From Acidobacteriota bacterium (GTDB lineage: Bacteria > Acidobacteriota > Vicinamibacteria > Vicinamibacterales > UBA2999), in NCBI GenBank assembly GCA_020851565.1, contig JADZCN010000135.1, positions 1 to 64,000 of the forward strand: a stretch of 64,000 nucleotides of DNA, read 5' to 3'. Shown here one piece after another: positions 8,323 to 16,864 of the stretch (the first letter of the stretch is position 1; each line of letters opens with the position of its first letter). Both the position numbers and the translations under genes were made by a program. Under the pieces are notes generated by a model, which saw only the letters and a program-made list of their open reading frames with translations, was not told the origin of the DNA and searched no databases.

Positions 8323-9798
8323 ATGAACCGTCGGCCCGATCACGGCAGGAATCGGCTTCGCGACATCGCGCGCCGCGCCATGCGCGAGCGTGGGCTGCGC
8401 CCGGAGTTCCCGGCCGAGGTTCTCGCCGAGACACGTGCCATCGGCGGGGCCGCGACCCACGCGAGCGGGCCCGGCCGCGACCTGCGCGACCTGTTGTGGG
8501 CGTCCATCGACAACGACGACTCCCGCGATCTCGATCAGCTGACGGTGGCCGTCCCGCTCGACGGAGACGCGGTGCGGATCCTCGTCGCGATCGCCGACGT
8601 GGATGCCCTCGTCCCGAAGGGGTCCGCGATCGACCACCACGCCCGGGCCAACACGACCTCGGTCTACACCGCGGCCGAGATCTTTCCCATGCTGCCCGAG
8701 AAGCTGTCCACCGATCTGACATCGCTTGGCGAGAGCCAGGAACGCATGGCGGTCGTCATCGAGATCGTGGTCGGCAGCGACGGGACCGTCCAGGAGGGCG
8801 ACGTCTACGGGGCCGTCGTTCGCAACCACGCGAAGCTCGCCTACGACGCCGTCGCGGCATGGCTCGACGGCGCCGCGCCCGCGCCCGCGGCCCTCTCGGC
8901 CGTCGCCGGGCTGGACGATCAGCTGCGCATCCAGGATCGGGTGGCGCAGGCGCTGAAACGGCTCCGGCACCAGCAGGGCGCGCTCGAGCTCGAGACGATC
9001 GAGGCCCGTCCCGTATTCGACGGCGAGGAGCTGACTGGCCTCGAGGCGGACAGGAAGAATCGGGCCAGGGAATTGATCGAGGACTTCATGATCGCGGCCA
9101 ACGGTGTGACGGCGCGGTACCTCGACCGCAAGGGCTTCCCGTCGCTTCGCCGCGTGCTGCACTCGCCCGATCGCTGGGAACGCATCGTGACACTGGCAGC
9201 GGCGGAGGGAGGGCGACTCCCCGCGGAGCCCAGCGCGCGGGCACTCGACGAGTTCCTGGCGGCTCGCCGGCAGGCCGATCCGGGCCGCTTCCCGGACCTC
9301 TCACTCTCCGTCGTCAAACTTCTGGGGCGGGGCGAGTACGCCCTCGATCTGCCGGGACGCCAGGCCGACGGGCACTTCGGGCTTGCCGTAAAGGACTACA
9401 CCCACTCCACCGCGCCTAACCGGCGGTTCCCGGATCTCATCACCCAGCGGCTGCTGAAGGCGGCGCTGTCGGGACAGGCCGTGCCGTACAGCCACGAAGA
9501 GCTCGATGCGCTCGCGAAGCACTGCACGGAGCAGGAGGACCGCGCGACCAAGGTGGAGCGGCAGGTGCAGAAGTCCGCGGCCGCGCTGCTGCTGGAATCG
9601 CGCATCGGCGATCGGTTCGACGCCATCGTCACCGGCGCGTCTGCCAAGGGAACGTGGGCCCGCATCGTGCACCCCGCCGTCGAGGGCAAGGTCGTGCGCG
9701 GCTCCCGGGACCTCGACGTCGGCGATCGCGTCCGCGTCGAGCTCGTCGGGGTCGATGTGGAGCGCGGCTTCATCGATTTCGCGCGCATCGAACGGTAG
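8323..9798 (+). CDS. RNB-domain exoribonuclease (RNase II/R family), short form
   Basis: 491 residues. The RNB catalytic core starts near residue 58 with SIDNDDSRDLDQ, containing the Asp cluster (D63, D65, D66, D69, D71) that binds catalytic magnesium, and continues through VAIADVDALV, FPMLPEKLSTDLTSL and the HSTAPNRRFPDLITQRLL block diagnostic of RNase II/R. The N-terminal cold-shock domains of RNase R and RNase II are missing: only ~55 basic residues precede the core. The C-terminal ~65 residues (FDAIVTGASAKGTWARI onward) form an S1-like OB fold. Predicted role is 3'-5' hydrolytic RNA degradation. It converges with DUF4142 copy 2 (20 bases between stops); a GC hairpin at 9799-9811 may terminate both. 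Confidence 0.93.
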   Translation: MNRRPDHGRNRLRDIARRAMRERGLRPEFPAEVLAETRAIGGAATHASGPGRDLRDLLWASIDNDDSRDLDQLTVAVPLDGDAVRILVAIADVDALVPKGSAIDHHARANTTSVYTAAEIFPMLPEKLSTDLTSLGESQERMAVVIEIVVGSDGTVQEGDVYGAVVRNHAKLAYDAVAAWLDGAAPAPAALSAVAGLDDQLRIQDRVAQALKRLRHQQGALELETIEARPVFDGEELTGLEADRKNRARELIEDFMIAANGVTARYLDRKGFPSLRRVLHSPDRWERIVTLAAAEGGRLPAEPSARALDEFLAARRQADPGRFPDLSLSVVKLLGRGEYALDLPGRQADGHFGLAVKDYTHSTAPNRRFPDLITQRLLKAALSGQAVPYSHEELDALAKHCTEQEDRATKVERQVQKSAAALLLESRIGDRFDAIVTGASAKGTWARIVHPAVEGKVVRGSRDLDVGDRVRVELVGVDVERGFIDFARIER

Positions 9799-9818
9799 GC
9801 GCGCTTCGCGCGGGCCGA

Positions 9819-10391
9819 TCAGGGATGCGGAGCGGCGGTCACGCTGGCCTGCAGGTCGCGCGCCAGCCTCAGGTGCTCGCGCAGAGTCGGCAGCGTCCTC
9901 GCCGCCCAGGCCTTCAGCTCGGCATCACTGCCGACGCGTGACTCCTCCTCGAAGAGGGCGACCGAGGCCTCGTGGTCCCGCACCGCCAGGCCCACGTACG
10001 CCGTGTCGAACCTGGCGCCGGCCATTCCCGCGAAGGTGTCGGCCACCAGCTTCGCCACGCCAGGATCCGGCTTCACGACAATGCTCCGGGTCCTCGCGAA
10101 GATCATCAGCTCGGCGCCGATCCTGGTATGGTCCATCACCATCCGGGCGGCAAACGCTCTCACCCGCGCGTCGAGCCCTCTGGCGCCCGCCAGGCGTGCC
10201 GCCTCCAGCCTCCTCGCGTCGTGATCCGCGACTCTCAGGACGAAGGCCGCGTCGGGGGCCATCACCTGGACTGCCATCCCGCCAGGCGCACCCGGCGTTC
10301 GCGGCGTACCCGGCGTGCCCTGCCCGAACACCGCGGCCGGCAGAAGCATGCCACTCACAATCACGGCGGCCTGCGCGAGCCGTCGTCTCAT
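9819..10391 (-). CDS. DUF4142 family exported protein (copy 2)
   Basis: 190 residues, the same length as the copy at 7534 and the same plan: signal peptide (MRRRLAQAAVIVSGMLLPAAVFG), a Pro/Gly-rich linker (TPGTPRTPGAPGG), then the helical DUF4142 bundle. Helices align with copy 1 through FAARMVMDHTRIGAELMIFA, VRDHEASVALFEEES and LKAWAARTLPTLREHLRLA. The conserved motif L-x-x-W-A-A-R-x-L-P-T-L-R-E-H-L is almost identical in both copies, so common ancestry is clear. Function unknown. The 88 bases to the next gene downstream show no recognisable feature. Confidence 0.82.
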   Translation of the reverse strand: MRRRLAQAAVIVSGMLLPAAVFGQGTPGTPRTPGAPGGMAVQVMAPDAAFVLRVADHDARRLEAARLAGARGLDARVRAFAARMVMDHTRIGAELMIFARTRSIVVKPDPGVAKLVADTFAGMAGARFDTAYVGLAVRDHEASVALFEEESRVGSDAELKAWAARTLPTLREHLRLARDLQASVTAAPHP

Positions 10392-10479
10392 CGCTCCCCC
10401 TGGGGAAAGAGGTCGAACGCGCTACGGATTGACCCTGAGAGTGTACTCGTCTCTCCGCACCGGCGGGCCCCCTGCCGGC

Positions 10480-12195
10480 TCAATTCCGTGCAACGGCGGG
10501 GCCGCCGGCATCGTAGGTCACGCGTCCAGCCATCACGGTCATCCGCGCCGCAAGGCTCTTCAGCTCGTCGGGCGCCACCTCGTAGGGATCTGCGGACAGG
10601 ACCGTGAAGTCCGCGTAGCGGCCGACGGTGAGCGCGCCGAGGTCGTGCTCCTGGAACGCGGCGAACGCGGGCGCCGTGCTCATGCACCGCAGCGCGGCAT
10701 CCACGTCCACGCGCTGCGGCACGTACCAGGCGCCGCCGGGCGTGCCATCGGCACTCCGACCCGCCACCAGCGCGGACAAGGTCCTGATGGGGTCACCCGA
10801 ATCGGACGCGCCGTAGTCGGTGCCACACGCGACGACGGCTCCGGCCGCCAGGAGATCGTGCACGGGGAGGACCGACCGCATGCGCGCGGTCCCCAGCCGG
10901 TCCTCGGCCCATCGCGAGTACTCGCCGAGGAACACCGGCTGCATCGACGCGATGACGCCGAGCCGCGCGAAGCGCGCGATGTCGGCCGGCGCGACCATCG
11001 AGGCGTGCTCGATGCGGAAGCGGTCCGCCGCCGTGACGCCGCCGCGCTCGAAGGCGTCCAACACCCGTGCCACGGCCTTGTCGCCAATGGCGTGCACGTT
11101 CAGCTGGAATCCCTTTGCGCGTGCGTCCCTGACGATGGCCTCGAGTTCGGCGTCGGTCATCATCGAGAGCCCGTGCTCGCGCGGGGCGTCGGCGTAGGGC
11201 TCGGCCAGCAGCGCGCCGCGCGAGCCGAGCGCGCCGTCGATCAGGAACTTGAAGCTGCGGACGGCGAGTTGCCCGTCGCCGAGCGCGGGCTCCGGCGACT
11301 TCGCCAGGTACTCGCGGACCGCCGCCTCGCCGCGCGCCATCGCGTAGACACGGACGGGCAGTCCTTCCGGAAGGAGCTGCCCATAGGCCGCAATCGTGCC
11401 GAGATCCACGCCGGCCAGGTGGACGCTCGTGTAGCCGAGCCGCGCGTACTGCCGCAGGGTGGTGCGCGCCCGGTCCGCGGCGTCACCCGCGCCGCCTCCC
11501 TTGCGGTCGCCTTCCGCGCGCACGATCAGGCCCTGCGCGCGGTCCACGAGGATGCCGGTGGGATCGCCCGCGGCGTTCCTGAGGATGCGCCCGCCCGCCG
11601 GGTCCGCGGTGGCGCGGGCAATGGCCGACTGCGTCAGCACGAGCGAGTTCACCCAGCTGGAATGCCCGTCGATCCGTGACAGCACGACCGGATGGTCGCC
11701 GCTGACGGCGTCGAGGTCAGCGGCTGTCGGGAACACCGGCGGGTCGAAGAAGCCTTCGTCCCAGCCTTCGCCAGAGATGGTCTCGCCGGGCGTCGCCGCG
11801 CGCGCGAGGGCGGCGATGCCCTCCAGGATCCGGGGCTTCGTCATCCCGCGCAGGTTGATCGGCTCACCGGGGACGATCTGGCCGCGGGTGTCCGCATCGT
11901 GGACGTGGGCGTCGGCCCATCCGGGCACGGCGACGCCGGGGATCGCCACCGTCTGCGTGCCCGCGCCGGCAAGCCGTTCGACCTCCGCGCGGCTGCCCGC
12001 CGCAACGATGCGCCCGCCCCTGACCGCCAGCGCTTCCACCCGGAGGCGCGAGGGATCCAGCGTGATGAAGGTGCCCGTGAAGATCGTGTCAGGCGCCTCG
12101 ACCGCGGGCCGGGGCGTTGACGACCCTGTGCATGCCGCCAGCATCGCCCACGACAGGGCGAGGCCGAAGGTTCGTGAATGGACGCGGCCGGTCAT
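10480..12195 (-). CDS. YtcJ-like amidohydrolase lipoprotein
   Basis: 571 residues from the ATG at 12195; codons further upstream would run through the G-rich repeat at 12216. The N-terminus is a lipoprotein signal with lipobox LAAC. The mature protein is a TIM-barrel amidohydrolase of the YtcJ/N-substituted formamide deformylase group: VPGWADAHVHDAD carries the HxH metal pair, later metal and substrate histidines lie in FQLNVHAIGDKAVARVL and FRIEHASMV, and the final Asp in CGTDYGASDSGDP. The C-terminal beta sandwich ends LTVGRYADFTVLSADP, which is characteristic of amidohydrolases. Predicted action is hydrolysis of an amide or related C-N bond at the cell envelope; substrate unknown. Confidence 0.88.
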   Translation of the reverse strand: MTGRVHSRTFGLALSWAMLAACTGSSTPRPAVEAPDTIFTGTFITLDPSRLRVEALAVRGGRIVAAGSRAEVERLAGAGTQTVAIPGVAVPGWADAHVHDADTRGQIVPGEPINLRGMTKPRILEGIAALARAATPGETISGEGWDEGFFDPPVFPTAADLDAVSGDHPVVLSRIDGHSSWVNSLVLTQSAIARATADPAGGRILRNAAGDPTGILVDRAQGLIVRAEGDRKGGGAGDAADRARTTLRQYARLGYTSVHLAGVDLGTIAAYGQLLPEGLPVRVYAMARGEAAVREYLAKSPEPALGDGQLAVRSFKFLIDGALGSRGALLAEPYADAPREHGLSMMTDAELEAIVRDARAKGFQLNVHAIGDKAVARVLDAFERGGVTAADRFRIEHASMVAPADIARFARLGVIASMQPVFLGEYSRWAEDRLGTARMRSVLPVHDLLAAGAVVACGTDYGASDSGDPIRTLSALVAGRSADGTPGGAWYVPQRVDVDAALRCMSTAPAFAAFQEHDLGALTVGRYADFTVLSADPYEVAPDELKSLAARMTVMAGRVTYDAGGPAVARN

Positions 12196-12215
12196 GGCGG
12201 GCAGCTTAGCACTCG

Positions 12216-12270
12216 GAGCGGGTGCGGCGGGTGCGAACGGGTTCGGGCGGGTGCGGCGGGTGCGAGCGGG
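12216..12270. repeat. Degenerate G-rich repeat related to the 1-263 array
   Basis: Roughly five or six imperfect 9-10 base units of the CGGGTGCGG type, including GTGCGAACGGG and GTGCGAGCGGG also present at the window start. It lies just upstream of the amidohydrolase start (12195), in the 168-base gap before the DinB stop at 12364, so it could affect transcription or the mRNA leader of the amidohydrolase. The remaining ~90 bases to 12364 show nothing I recognise. Confidence 0.75.
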
Positions 12271-12363
12271 CTGGGCGCGCCCGCGGCGTGGTCGGCCGCC
12301 CGCCATAGTGGTGCCAGCGGAAGGGGCATCAGCGCGCGACCTTCGCTGCGCCCTTCCCGCTCT

Positions 12364-12882
12364 TCACTTCTCTGCGGCCGCCTCCGCCCGCAACCGCTCG
12401 ATCTGCGCGAAGTGATTGAGGTCGTGCCCTGCGTAGAGGCGCACGAGGTGCGTGATGGACTCGGGGCCGCGCTCCGCGTGCATGCCCGCGTGGCGGTGGC
12501 GTGCGGGATCCACCTGCCGGAGCAGGCGCAGCGTGGCCCGCCTGAGCGTACCGAAGACCGCCACTGATTCGTCCACCGGCGTGAGCTCGTAGCGGAACGC
12601 CGACACCCAGGCATCCTGGTCGAAGGGCTGGAGCGGCACGCCGTCCTGCGCGAGCACCGAGCGGACGCGCCAGGCGGCCACGATCTCTGCGTCGGCCAGG
12701 TGGGCCGCGATCTCGGTGATGGACCACCGGTCGGGCGTGGGCTTCCACGCCAGGGTCGCGGGCGGCAGGCCCTCCACCAGCGCGCGCAGTCGATCCGGCG
12801 CCTGGGCCAGCAGGCCCCAGGGGTCCTGATCGCCAACATGGCCGGTGATGCGCGCGATGTACTGCTGTGCCGTCTCGTTCAT
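12364..12882 (-). CDS. DinB/DUF664-like protein
   Basis: 172 residues; GGAGGAGACCG immediately before the ATG at 12882 fixes the start. The helical bundle has DinB-family landmarks: WSITEIAAHLADAEIVAAW (first metal His), the middle Arg/Thr helix, and LVRLYAGHDLNHFAQIERL, whose H-D-x-x-H supplies the other metal histidines. DinB-fold proteins include thiol-dependent S-transferases and many uncharacterised members. No signal peptide, so cytoplasmic. It follows the MlaD gene by 40 bases and may be the last gene of that operon; a second, exported DinB protein lies at 29194. Confidence 0.85.
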   Translation of the reverse strand: MNETAQQYIARITGHVGDQDPWGLLAQAPDRLRALVEGLPPATLAWKPTPDRWSITEIAAHLADAEIVAAWRVRSVLAQDGVPLQPFDQDAWVSAFRYELTPVDESVAVFGTLRRATLRLLRQVDPARHRHAGMHAERGPESITHLVRLYAGHDLNHFAQIERLRAEAAAEK

Positions 12883-12922
12883 CGGTCTCCTCCCTCTGTA
12901 GCGGGCCTGATCGGGTGGCGCC

Positions 12923-14299
12923 TCACCGCCGCGCGCGGAAGACGTCGTTGCTGACGAACATCGCCAGCGCGACACCCTCCCAGGTGTCGTCGCCGCGCGG
13001 GCTGCCCGATGCGGCGCTGCCGAGCGGCATGGTGTCGGTGAGCGTGGTCGAGCGCCTGAAGCGGCGCAGGAGGTACTCGCGAACCGCCGTCGCGCGCTCC
13101 GAGGAGAGGACGTACGTGTCCGCGTCGCCCGCACGCGCGTAGCCCTCGACCACCAGCGGGCTGTCCCTCGGATACTGCACCAGCTGCGCCATCGCCTGAT
13201 CGAGGCGGCGGCGCCCGTCGGCGGTGAGCCGCTCACCGCCTTCCGGGTCCGCTTCGAACAGCACCGCGGCGTCGAGCCAGATGCGCACCGCGGTCCGGTT
13301 GTCGCGCTCGAGCAGGCCTGCCTGATAGGCCTCGCGCGACATCGCGTCGAGATCGAAGAAGCCGCGGTCGCGGAAGAACCCCCGGAACAGGAAGTTGCGC
13401 TTGAGCGCCTCGGTGCCCTCCGCGAGATCGTTGGTCACCTCCTCGATGGAGGCCAGCGTGTTGCGGATGGTCTGGGTGATGCGCGCGCCGGCGCCGTCGG
13501 CCGCGGTGAAGTCGTTGACGGCCGTCCGGGCGGTCTCGGAGGTTTCACGCAGCGCGGCGGCCGTGCCCGCCGCGTCGTCGGCCACCTGCCGCAGGCGATC
13601 GTAGAACGCCGTGTCGGTGAGCAGGCGCCCGACCGAGCCCTCGCCCGCGCGCGTGCGCTCGACGAGCGCGCGCACGTCGCCCACGGTGTGCCGGACGTCG
13701 GTGAGGACTTCGTTCCCGGTGGCGCCGAACTCGTCGACCCGCCTGCCAGCCGTGGCGATCACATCCCGGGTCGCGTCCATGGTTCTCGTGAGCGACGTCA
13801 GCGTCCCCGACACATCGTCGGTGAGCGACACCACGCGGCTGTTGATCAGCTGGATCGTCTCTCTTCCCTCGCGCAACACGTCGGCGAGCTCGATCGGATC
13901 CACGCCGGGCAGCAGGTCCCCCTCGCGGGCCAGCGGCGCCGCGTCGGTGCCGGGGCTCACCTGGACGAAGGCGTTCCCGACGAGGCCGTCGGTCTGGATG
14001 GTGCAGGCCGAATCGGTCCGGACGAGCGCCCGCACGTCCTCGCGGACGCGCATCCTCACGAGGAAGCGGCCCGAGGGCATCGGCGGCACGCGAATCTCCA
14101 GCACTTCGCCCACATCCAGGCCCGCGAGCCGCACGCGTGTCCCCACCTCGAGACCCGTCACCTTCGCGAAGGTGGTGGAGACCTCGAAGTGGCCGGTGAA
14201 GAGCAGGCGCCGGTCACCGATCATGAACAGGCCGGCGGCGAACAGCGCGACCGCTCCCAGCACGAACACGCCCACCCAGGCTTGTTTCGTGATCCCCAT
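12923..14299 (-). CDS. MlaD/MCE-domain protein fused to an OmpA-like domain
   Basis: 458 residues. An N-terminal membrane anchor (residues ~8-27) is followed by one MCE domain (~38-117; VTGLEVGTRVRLAGLDVGEV and DGLVGNAFVQVSPG), the lipid-binding ring unit of MlaD. A long helical stretch (~130-320) follows, as in other MCE proteins. The C-terminal ~114 residues from 345 look like an OmpA/Pal domain: LFEADPEGGERLTADGRRRL, then VVEGYARAGD and LSSERATAVREYL. E. coli MlaD is much shorter and has no such domain. Anchored in the inner membrane and possibly binding peptidoglycan, it would be the periplasmic part of the transporter encoded by the two upstream genes; 16 bases separate it from MlaF. Confidence 0.85.
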   Translation of the reverse strand: MGITKQAWVGVFVLGAVALFAAGLFMIGDRRLLFTGHFEVSTTFAKVTGLEVGTRVRLAGLDVGEVLEIRVPPMPSGRFLVRMRVREDVRALVRTDSACTIQTDGLVGNAFVQVSPGTDAAPLAREGDLLPGVDPIELADVLREGRETIQLINSRVVSLTDDVSGTLTSLTRTMDATRDVIATAGRRVDEFGATGNEVLTDVRHTVGDVRALVERTRAGEGSVGRLLTDTAFYDRLRQVADDAAGTAAALRETSETARTAVNDFTAADGAGARITQTIRNTLASIEEVTNDLAEGTEALKRNFLFRGFFRDRGFFDLDAMSREAYQAGLLERDNRTAVRIWLDAAVLFEADPEGGERLTADGRRRLDQAMAQLVQYPRDSPLVVEGYARAGDADTYVLSSERATAVREYLLRRFRRSTTLTDTMPLGSAASGSPRGDDTWEGVALAMFVSNDVFRARR

Positions 14300-14315
14300 A
14301 TGGCCTCCGCCCCTC

Positions 14316-15068
14316 CTACCCGGCCCCTTCGGCCTGCATGAACTGCCGCACGAGCGGGATGGGCGACTGGTCCAGCTCCCCCGCCGTGCCCTGCGCGACG
14401 ATCCGGCCCTCGTGCAGGAACACCAGCTCGTCGCCGATGACCCGCGCGCTCGGGATGTTGTGCGTGACGACAATCAGCGTCGCGCCCGTGCGGTCCCTCA
14501 ACTCGACCAGCAGCCGGTCGATTTCGCCGGACGTCACCGGGTCCAGTCCCGTGCTCGGCTCATCGGCCAGCAGGATGGCGGGCTCGAGCGCGAGGGCCCG
14601 CGCCAGCCCGGCGCGCTTGCGCATGCCACCGGAGAGCTCTGCCGGCATCTTCTCGTACTCGCCCGCCAGGCCGACATCCGCCAGCAGCGCCTCGGCCCGC
14701 TCGCGGATCTCGCGTGGCGGCAGCTTCGAGTGGCGGCGCAGCGGGAACGCGACGTTCTCCCCCACCGTGATCGAGTCGAAGAGCGCGGCGTGCTGGAAGA
14801 GCATGCCCATCCGCTGGCGCACGCGGGCCAGCTCGCGCGGGCCCAGCGCGGTCACGTCTTCGCCTTCGACCAGCACGCTCCCCTCGTCGGGCCGCATCAG
14901 GCCGATGATGTGCTTGAGCATCACGCTCTTGCCGGTGCCACTCCGCCCCAGGACGCAGACGGCGCGGCCCGCGGGCACGACGAGGCTCAGGTCGTCCAGC
15001 ACGCGCCGATCCCCGAAACGCTTCGTCACGTGCCGCAGCTCCACGGCGGGCGTCCCCTCCGTCGCCAT
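14316..15068 (-). CDS. mlaF: MlaF-like ABC transporter ATP-binding protein
   Basis: 250 residues, the usual length for the ATPase of MCE/Mla lipid transporters. Walker A LGRSGTGKSVMLKHIIGL has the GxSGxGKS form with the following VMLKHIIGLM typical of MlaF/Ttg2A; the Q-loop region reads MGMLFQHAALFDS; signature LSGGMRKRAGLARAL carries the Mla-type SGGM; Walker B is ILLADEPSTGLDP; the switch His is in VVTHN. It should energise phospholipid movement between the membranes with the MlaE permease, whose stop lies two bases upstream of this start, and the MCE protein downstream. Confidence 0.93.
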   Translation of the reverse strand: MATEGTPAVELRHVTKRFGDRRVLDDLSLVVPAGRAVCVLGRSGTGKSVMLKHIIGLMRPDEGSVLVEGEDVTALGPRELARVRQRMGMLFQHAALFDSITVGENVAFPLRRHSKLPPREIRERAEALLADVGLAGEYEKMPAELSGGMRKRAGLARALALEPAILLADEPSTGLDPVTSGEIDRLLVELRDRTGATLIVVTHNIPSARVIGDELVFLHEGRIVAQGTAGELDQSPIPLVRQFMQAEGAG

Positions 15069-15070
15069 GG

Positions 15071-15832
15071 CTACGGGTAGACGAACTGGATGAGGCGGAC
15101 CAGCAGCACGTTGGTCGCGATGAGCAGGATGGACGACGCGACGACGCTGCGCGTCGAGGCCTGCCCGACGCCCTCCGTGCCGCGCGTCGTGTTGACGCCG
15201 AGGTACGACGCCACGGTGGCGATGATGAACCCGAACACGGTGGTCTTCAGCGTGGCGGGGATGAGGTCCGAGAACTGGATGGGCTGGAAGGCCTGGCGGA
15301 AGTAGGTGCCGATGGGCATCCCCGTGATGATCGACTCCGCGACCCAGCCGCCCAGCATGCCGGTGAAGTTCATCAGCGTGGTGAGCAGCGGCAGCGCGAC
15401 GACGCACGCGACGACACGGGTCACGACGAGATAGCGGAACGAGTCCACGGCCACCGCCTCGAGCGCGTCGATCTGCTCGGTGACCTTCATGGCGCCCAGC
15501 TCGGCGCCGATGCCGGCGCCGATGCGTCCCGACAGCAGGAGGCCCGACACGAGCGGCCCGGTCTCCCGGATGAGCACGATGGCCAGGCCCGCGGGGATGA
15601 GCGCCTCGGCGCCGAACCGCGCCATCGACGACCGCGTGTGCATCGAGAGCACCACGCCGACGGCGAACCCCGCGGCGGCGATGAGCGGCACGGACCGCAC
15701 GCCCAGCTCGTAGAGGTGCCGCAGCGTCTCGCGGCCCTCGAACGGGGGCCGCACGGCCTCCACGAGCACGCGCCCGGCGAAGCGCGCCGCGCGCGCCACG
15801 CCTTCCAGCCAGGACACGATCACGGTCACCAC
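15071..15832 (-). CDS. mlaE: MlaE-like permease
   Basis: 253 residues with five or six membrane segments. The MlaE family motif ELGAMKVTEQIDALEAVAVD is present, with GLLLSGRIGAGIGAELG just before it. The reading frame opens with GTG codons at 15832 and 15829 and another at 15823; AGGGAGG lies so close to the first that the later GTG codons are better spaced, so the exact start is uncertain by up to three codons. It is the integral membrane part of an Mla-like transporter; order mlaE-mlaF-mlaD matches the proteobacterial operons, without mlaB or mlaC here. Confidence 0.93.
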   Translation of the reverse strand: MVTVIVSWLEGVARAARFAGRVLVEAVRPPFEGRETLRHLYELGVRSVPLIAAAGFAVGVVLSMHTRSSMARFGAEALIPAGLAIVLIRETGPLVSGLLLSGRIGAGIGAELGAMKVTEQIDALEAVAVDSFRYLVVTRVVACVVALPLLTTLMNFTGMLGGWVAESIITGMPIGTYFRQAFQPIQFSDLIPATLKTTVFGFIIATVASYLGVNTTRGTEGVGQASTRSVVASSILLIATNVLLVRLIQFVYP

Positions 15833-15847
15833 CTCCCTGCGCGCGCC

Positions 15848-16789
15848 CTAGAAGAGCTTGTAGGCCACGCCGACCAGCAGCACCGTCGCATCGGCGCTGG
15901 CCGAGCGGTGGCGCAGGCGGCCCTCTTCGACGACGGTGAAGCGCGGGTTCGTCATCACTCGGCCGATGGATGCATGGACTGCGCTGCGGCGGCCGGTCTC
16001 GACCCAGACCGACACGGCGGCCCGCCAGACGAAGCTGTTGGCCACGTCCACGGCAATCTGCTCCGCGGCGCCGGTGTCGGCCACCTCGAGGCTGTTGAAC
16101 GCCATCCCGCCGACCAGGGACGGCGCAATCGAGACGCGGCCCATCGGCACGGTGTAACGGAGGCCGGCCATGATGGGGCGGATGCGCAGGCGGCCGACGT
16201 CGCCCGCGCCCTCCTGAGGGGCGGGCGGCGTGACGTCGTACCAGTCGAAGCCCAGCGCCGGTCCCAGCCCGGCCCCGGAGCCCAGCCGCGCGATCGGCCA
16301 GAGCTTGGTCCGCGTGTCGGTGTCGCCCTCGTCGTTGCTGAACATCAGGGCCATTCCGACGGCCAGCAGCGTGCGCTCGTCCTCGAGTTCCTCGAACTCC
16401 AGTGCCGGCCCGCGCAGGGGCGGCAGCGGCTCGACGTCCGCGCCGGCGCCGGCGGCCGCGTCGACCGGGGCCGGCGGCTCGGCGCCCACCTGCAGGCGCG
16501 TGACGACGCGGGTGACGCCGGGCACGGCGCGCGCCAGCTCGACCGCGCGGGTGGCCTCGTCCGCGCTGCCGACGCGCCCGGACAGCTGCGCGACGCCTTC
16601 CTCGTCCACGACGACCGCGATGGGCCGTGTCCCTACGAGCGGGTCGTTGACCAGGGCGGTCTTGACGCGGGCGGCCGTGCGCGCCGCCTCGACCTCGACG
16701 GGGTTGATCTTCGCGGCACAGCCCGCGACCAGCGCGGCGAGCGCCACCAGCGCCACGATGAAGTGCGGCGGAGCCGCGCGCCTCGCCAT
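15848..16789 (-). CDS. BON-domain lipoprotein with C-terminal barrel-like region
   Basis: 313 residues. The N-terminal signal ends in lipobox LVAGC, so it should be a lipoprotein. Residues ~33-100 form one BON domain (RVKTALVNDPLVG, VAQLSGRVGSADEATRAVELA, VPGVTRVVTRLQVG), a fold linked to phospholipid or membrane interaction in OsmY- and DolP-type proteins. After a Pro/Ala linker the remaining ~190 residues have alternating strand patterns (VSIAPSLVGGMAFNSLEV, FVWRAAVSVWVETG) and end in a hydrophobic residue-Phe strand (VLLVGVAYKLF), as outer-membrane beta-barrel proteins do. It starts the likely operon with mlaEFD (15 bases to mlaE), suggesting an outer-membrane partner. The barrel assignment is inference. 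Confidence 0.75.
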   Translation of the reverse strand: MARRAAPPHFIVALVALAALVAGCAAKINPVEVEAARTAARVKTALVNDPLVGTRPIAVVVDEEGVAQLSGRVGSADEATRAVELARAVPGVTRVVTRLQVGAEPPAPVDAAAGAGADVEPLPPLRGPALEFEELEDERTLLAVGMALMFSNDEGDTDTRTKLWPIARLGSGAGLGPALGFDWYDVTPPAPQEGAGDVGRLRIRPIMAGLRYTVPMGRVSIAPSLVGGMAFNSLEVADTGAAEQIAVDVANSFVWRAAVSVWVETGRRSAVHASIGRVMTNPRFTVVEEGRLRHRSASADATVLLVGVAYKLF

Positions 16790-16864
16790 GCGTCTGCCCG
16801 ACAGCGTATCACTGCCCTTGCGGCGGCGCGCGATCCGGGGCCGCGCCGGTGCTAGGATGCGGGT

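Noticed and set aside
8239-9162. 307-residue minus strand frame opposite the RNB gene
   Set aside because: Mirror frame of strong third-position GC; contains no domain and begins within the 33-bp repeat.
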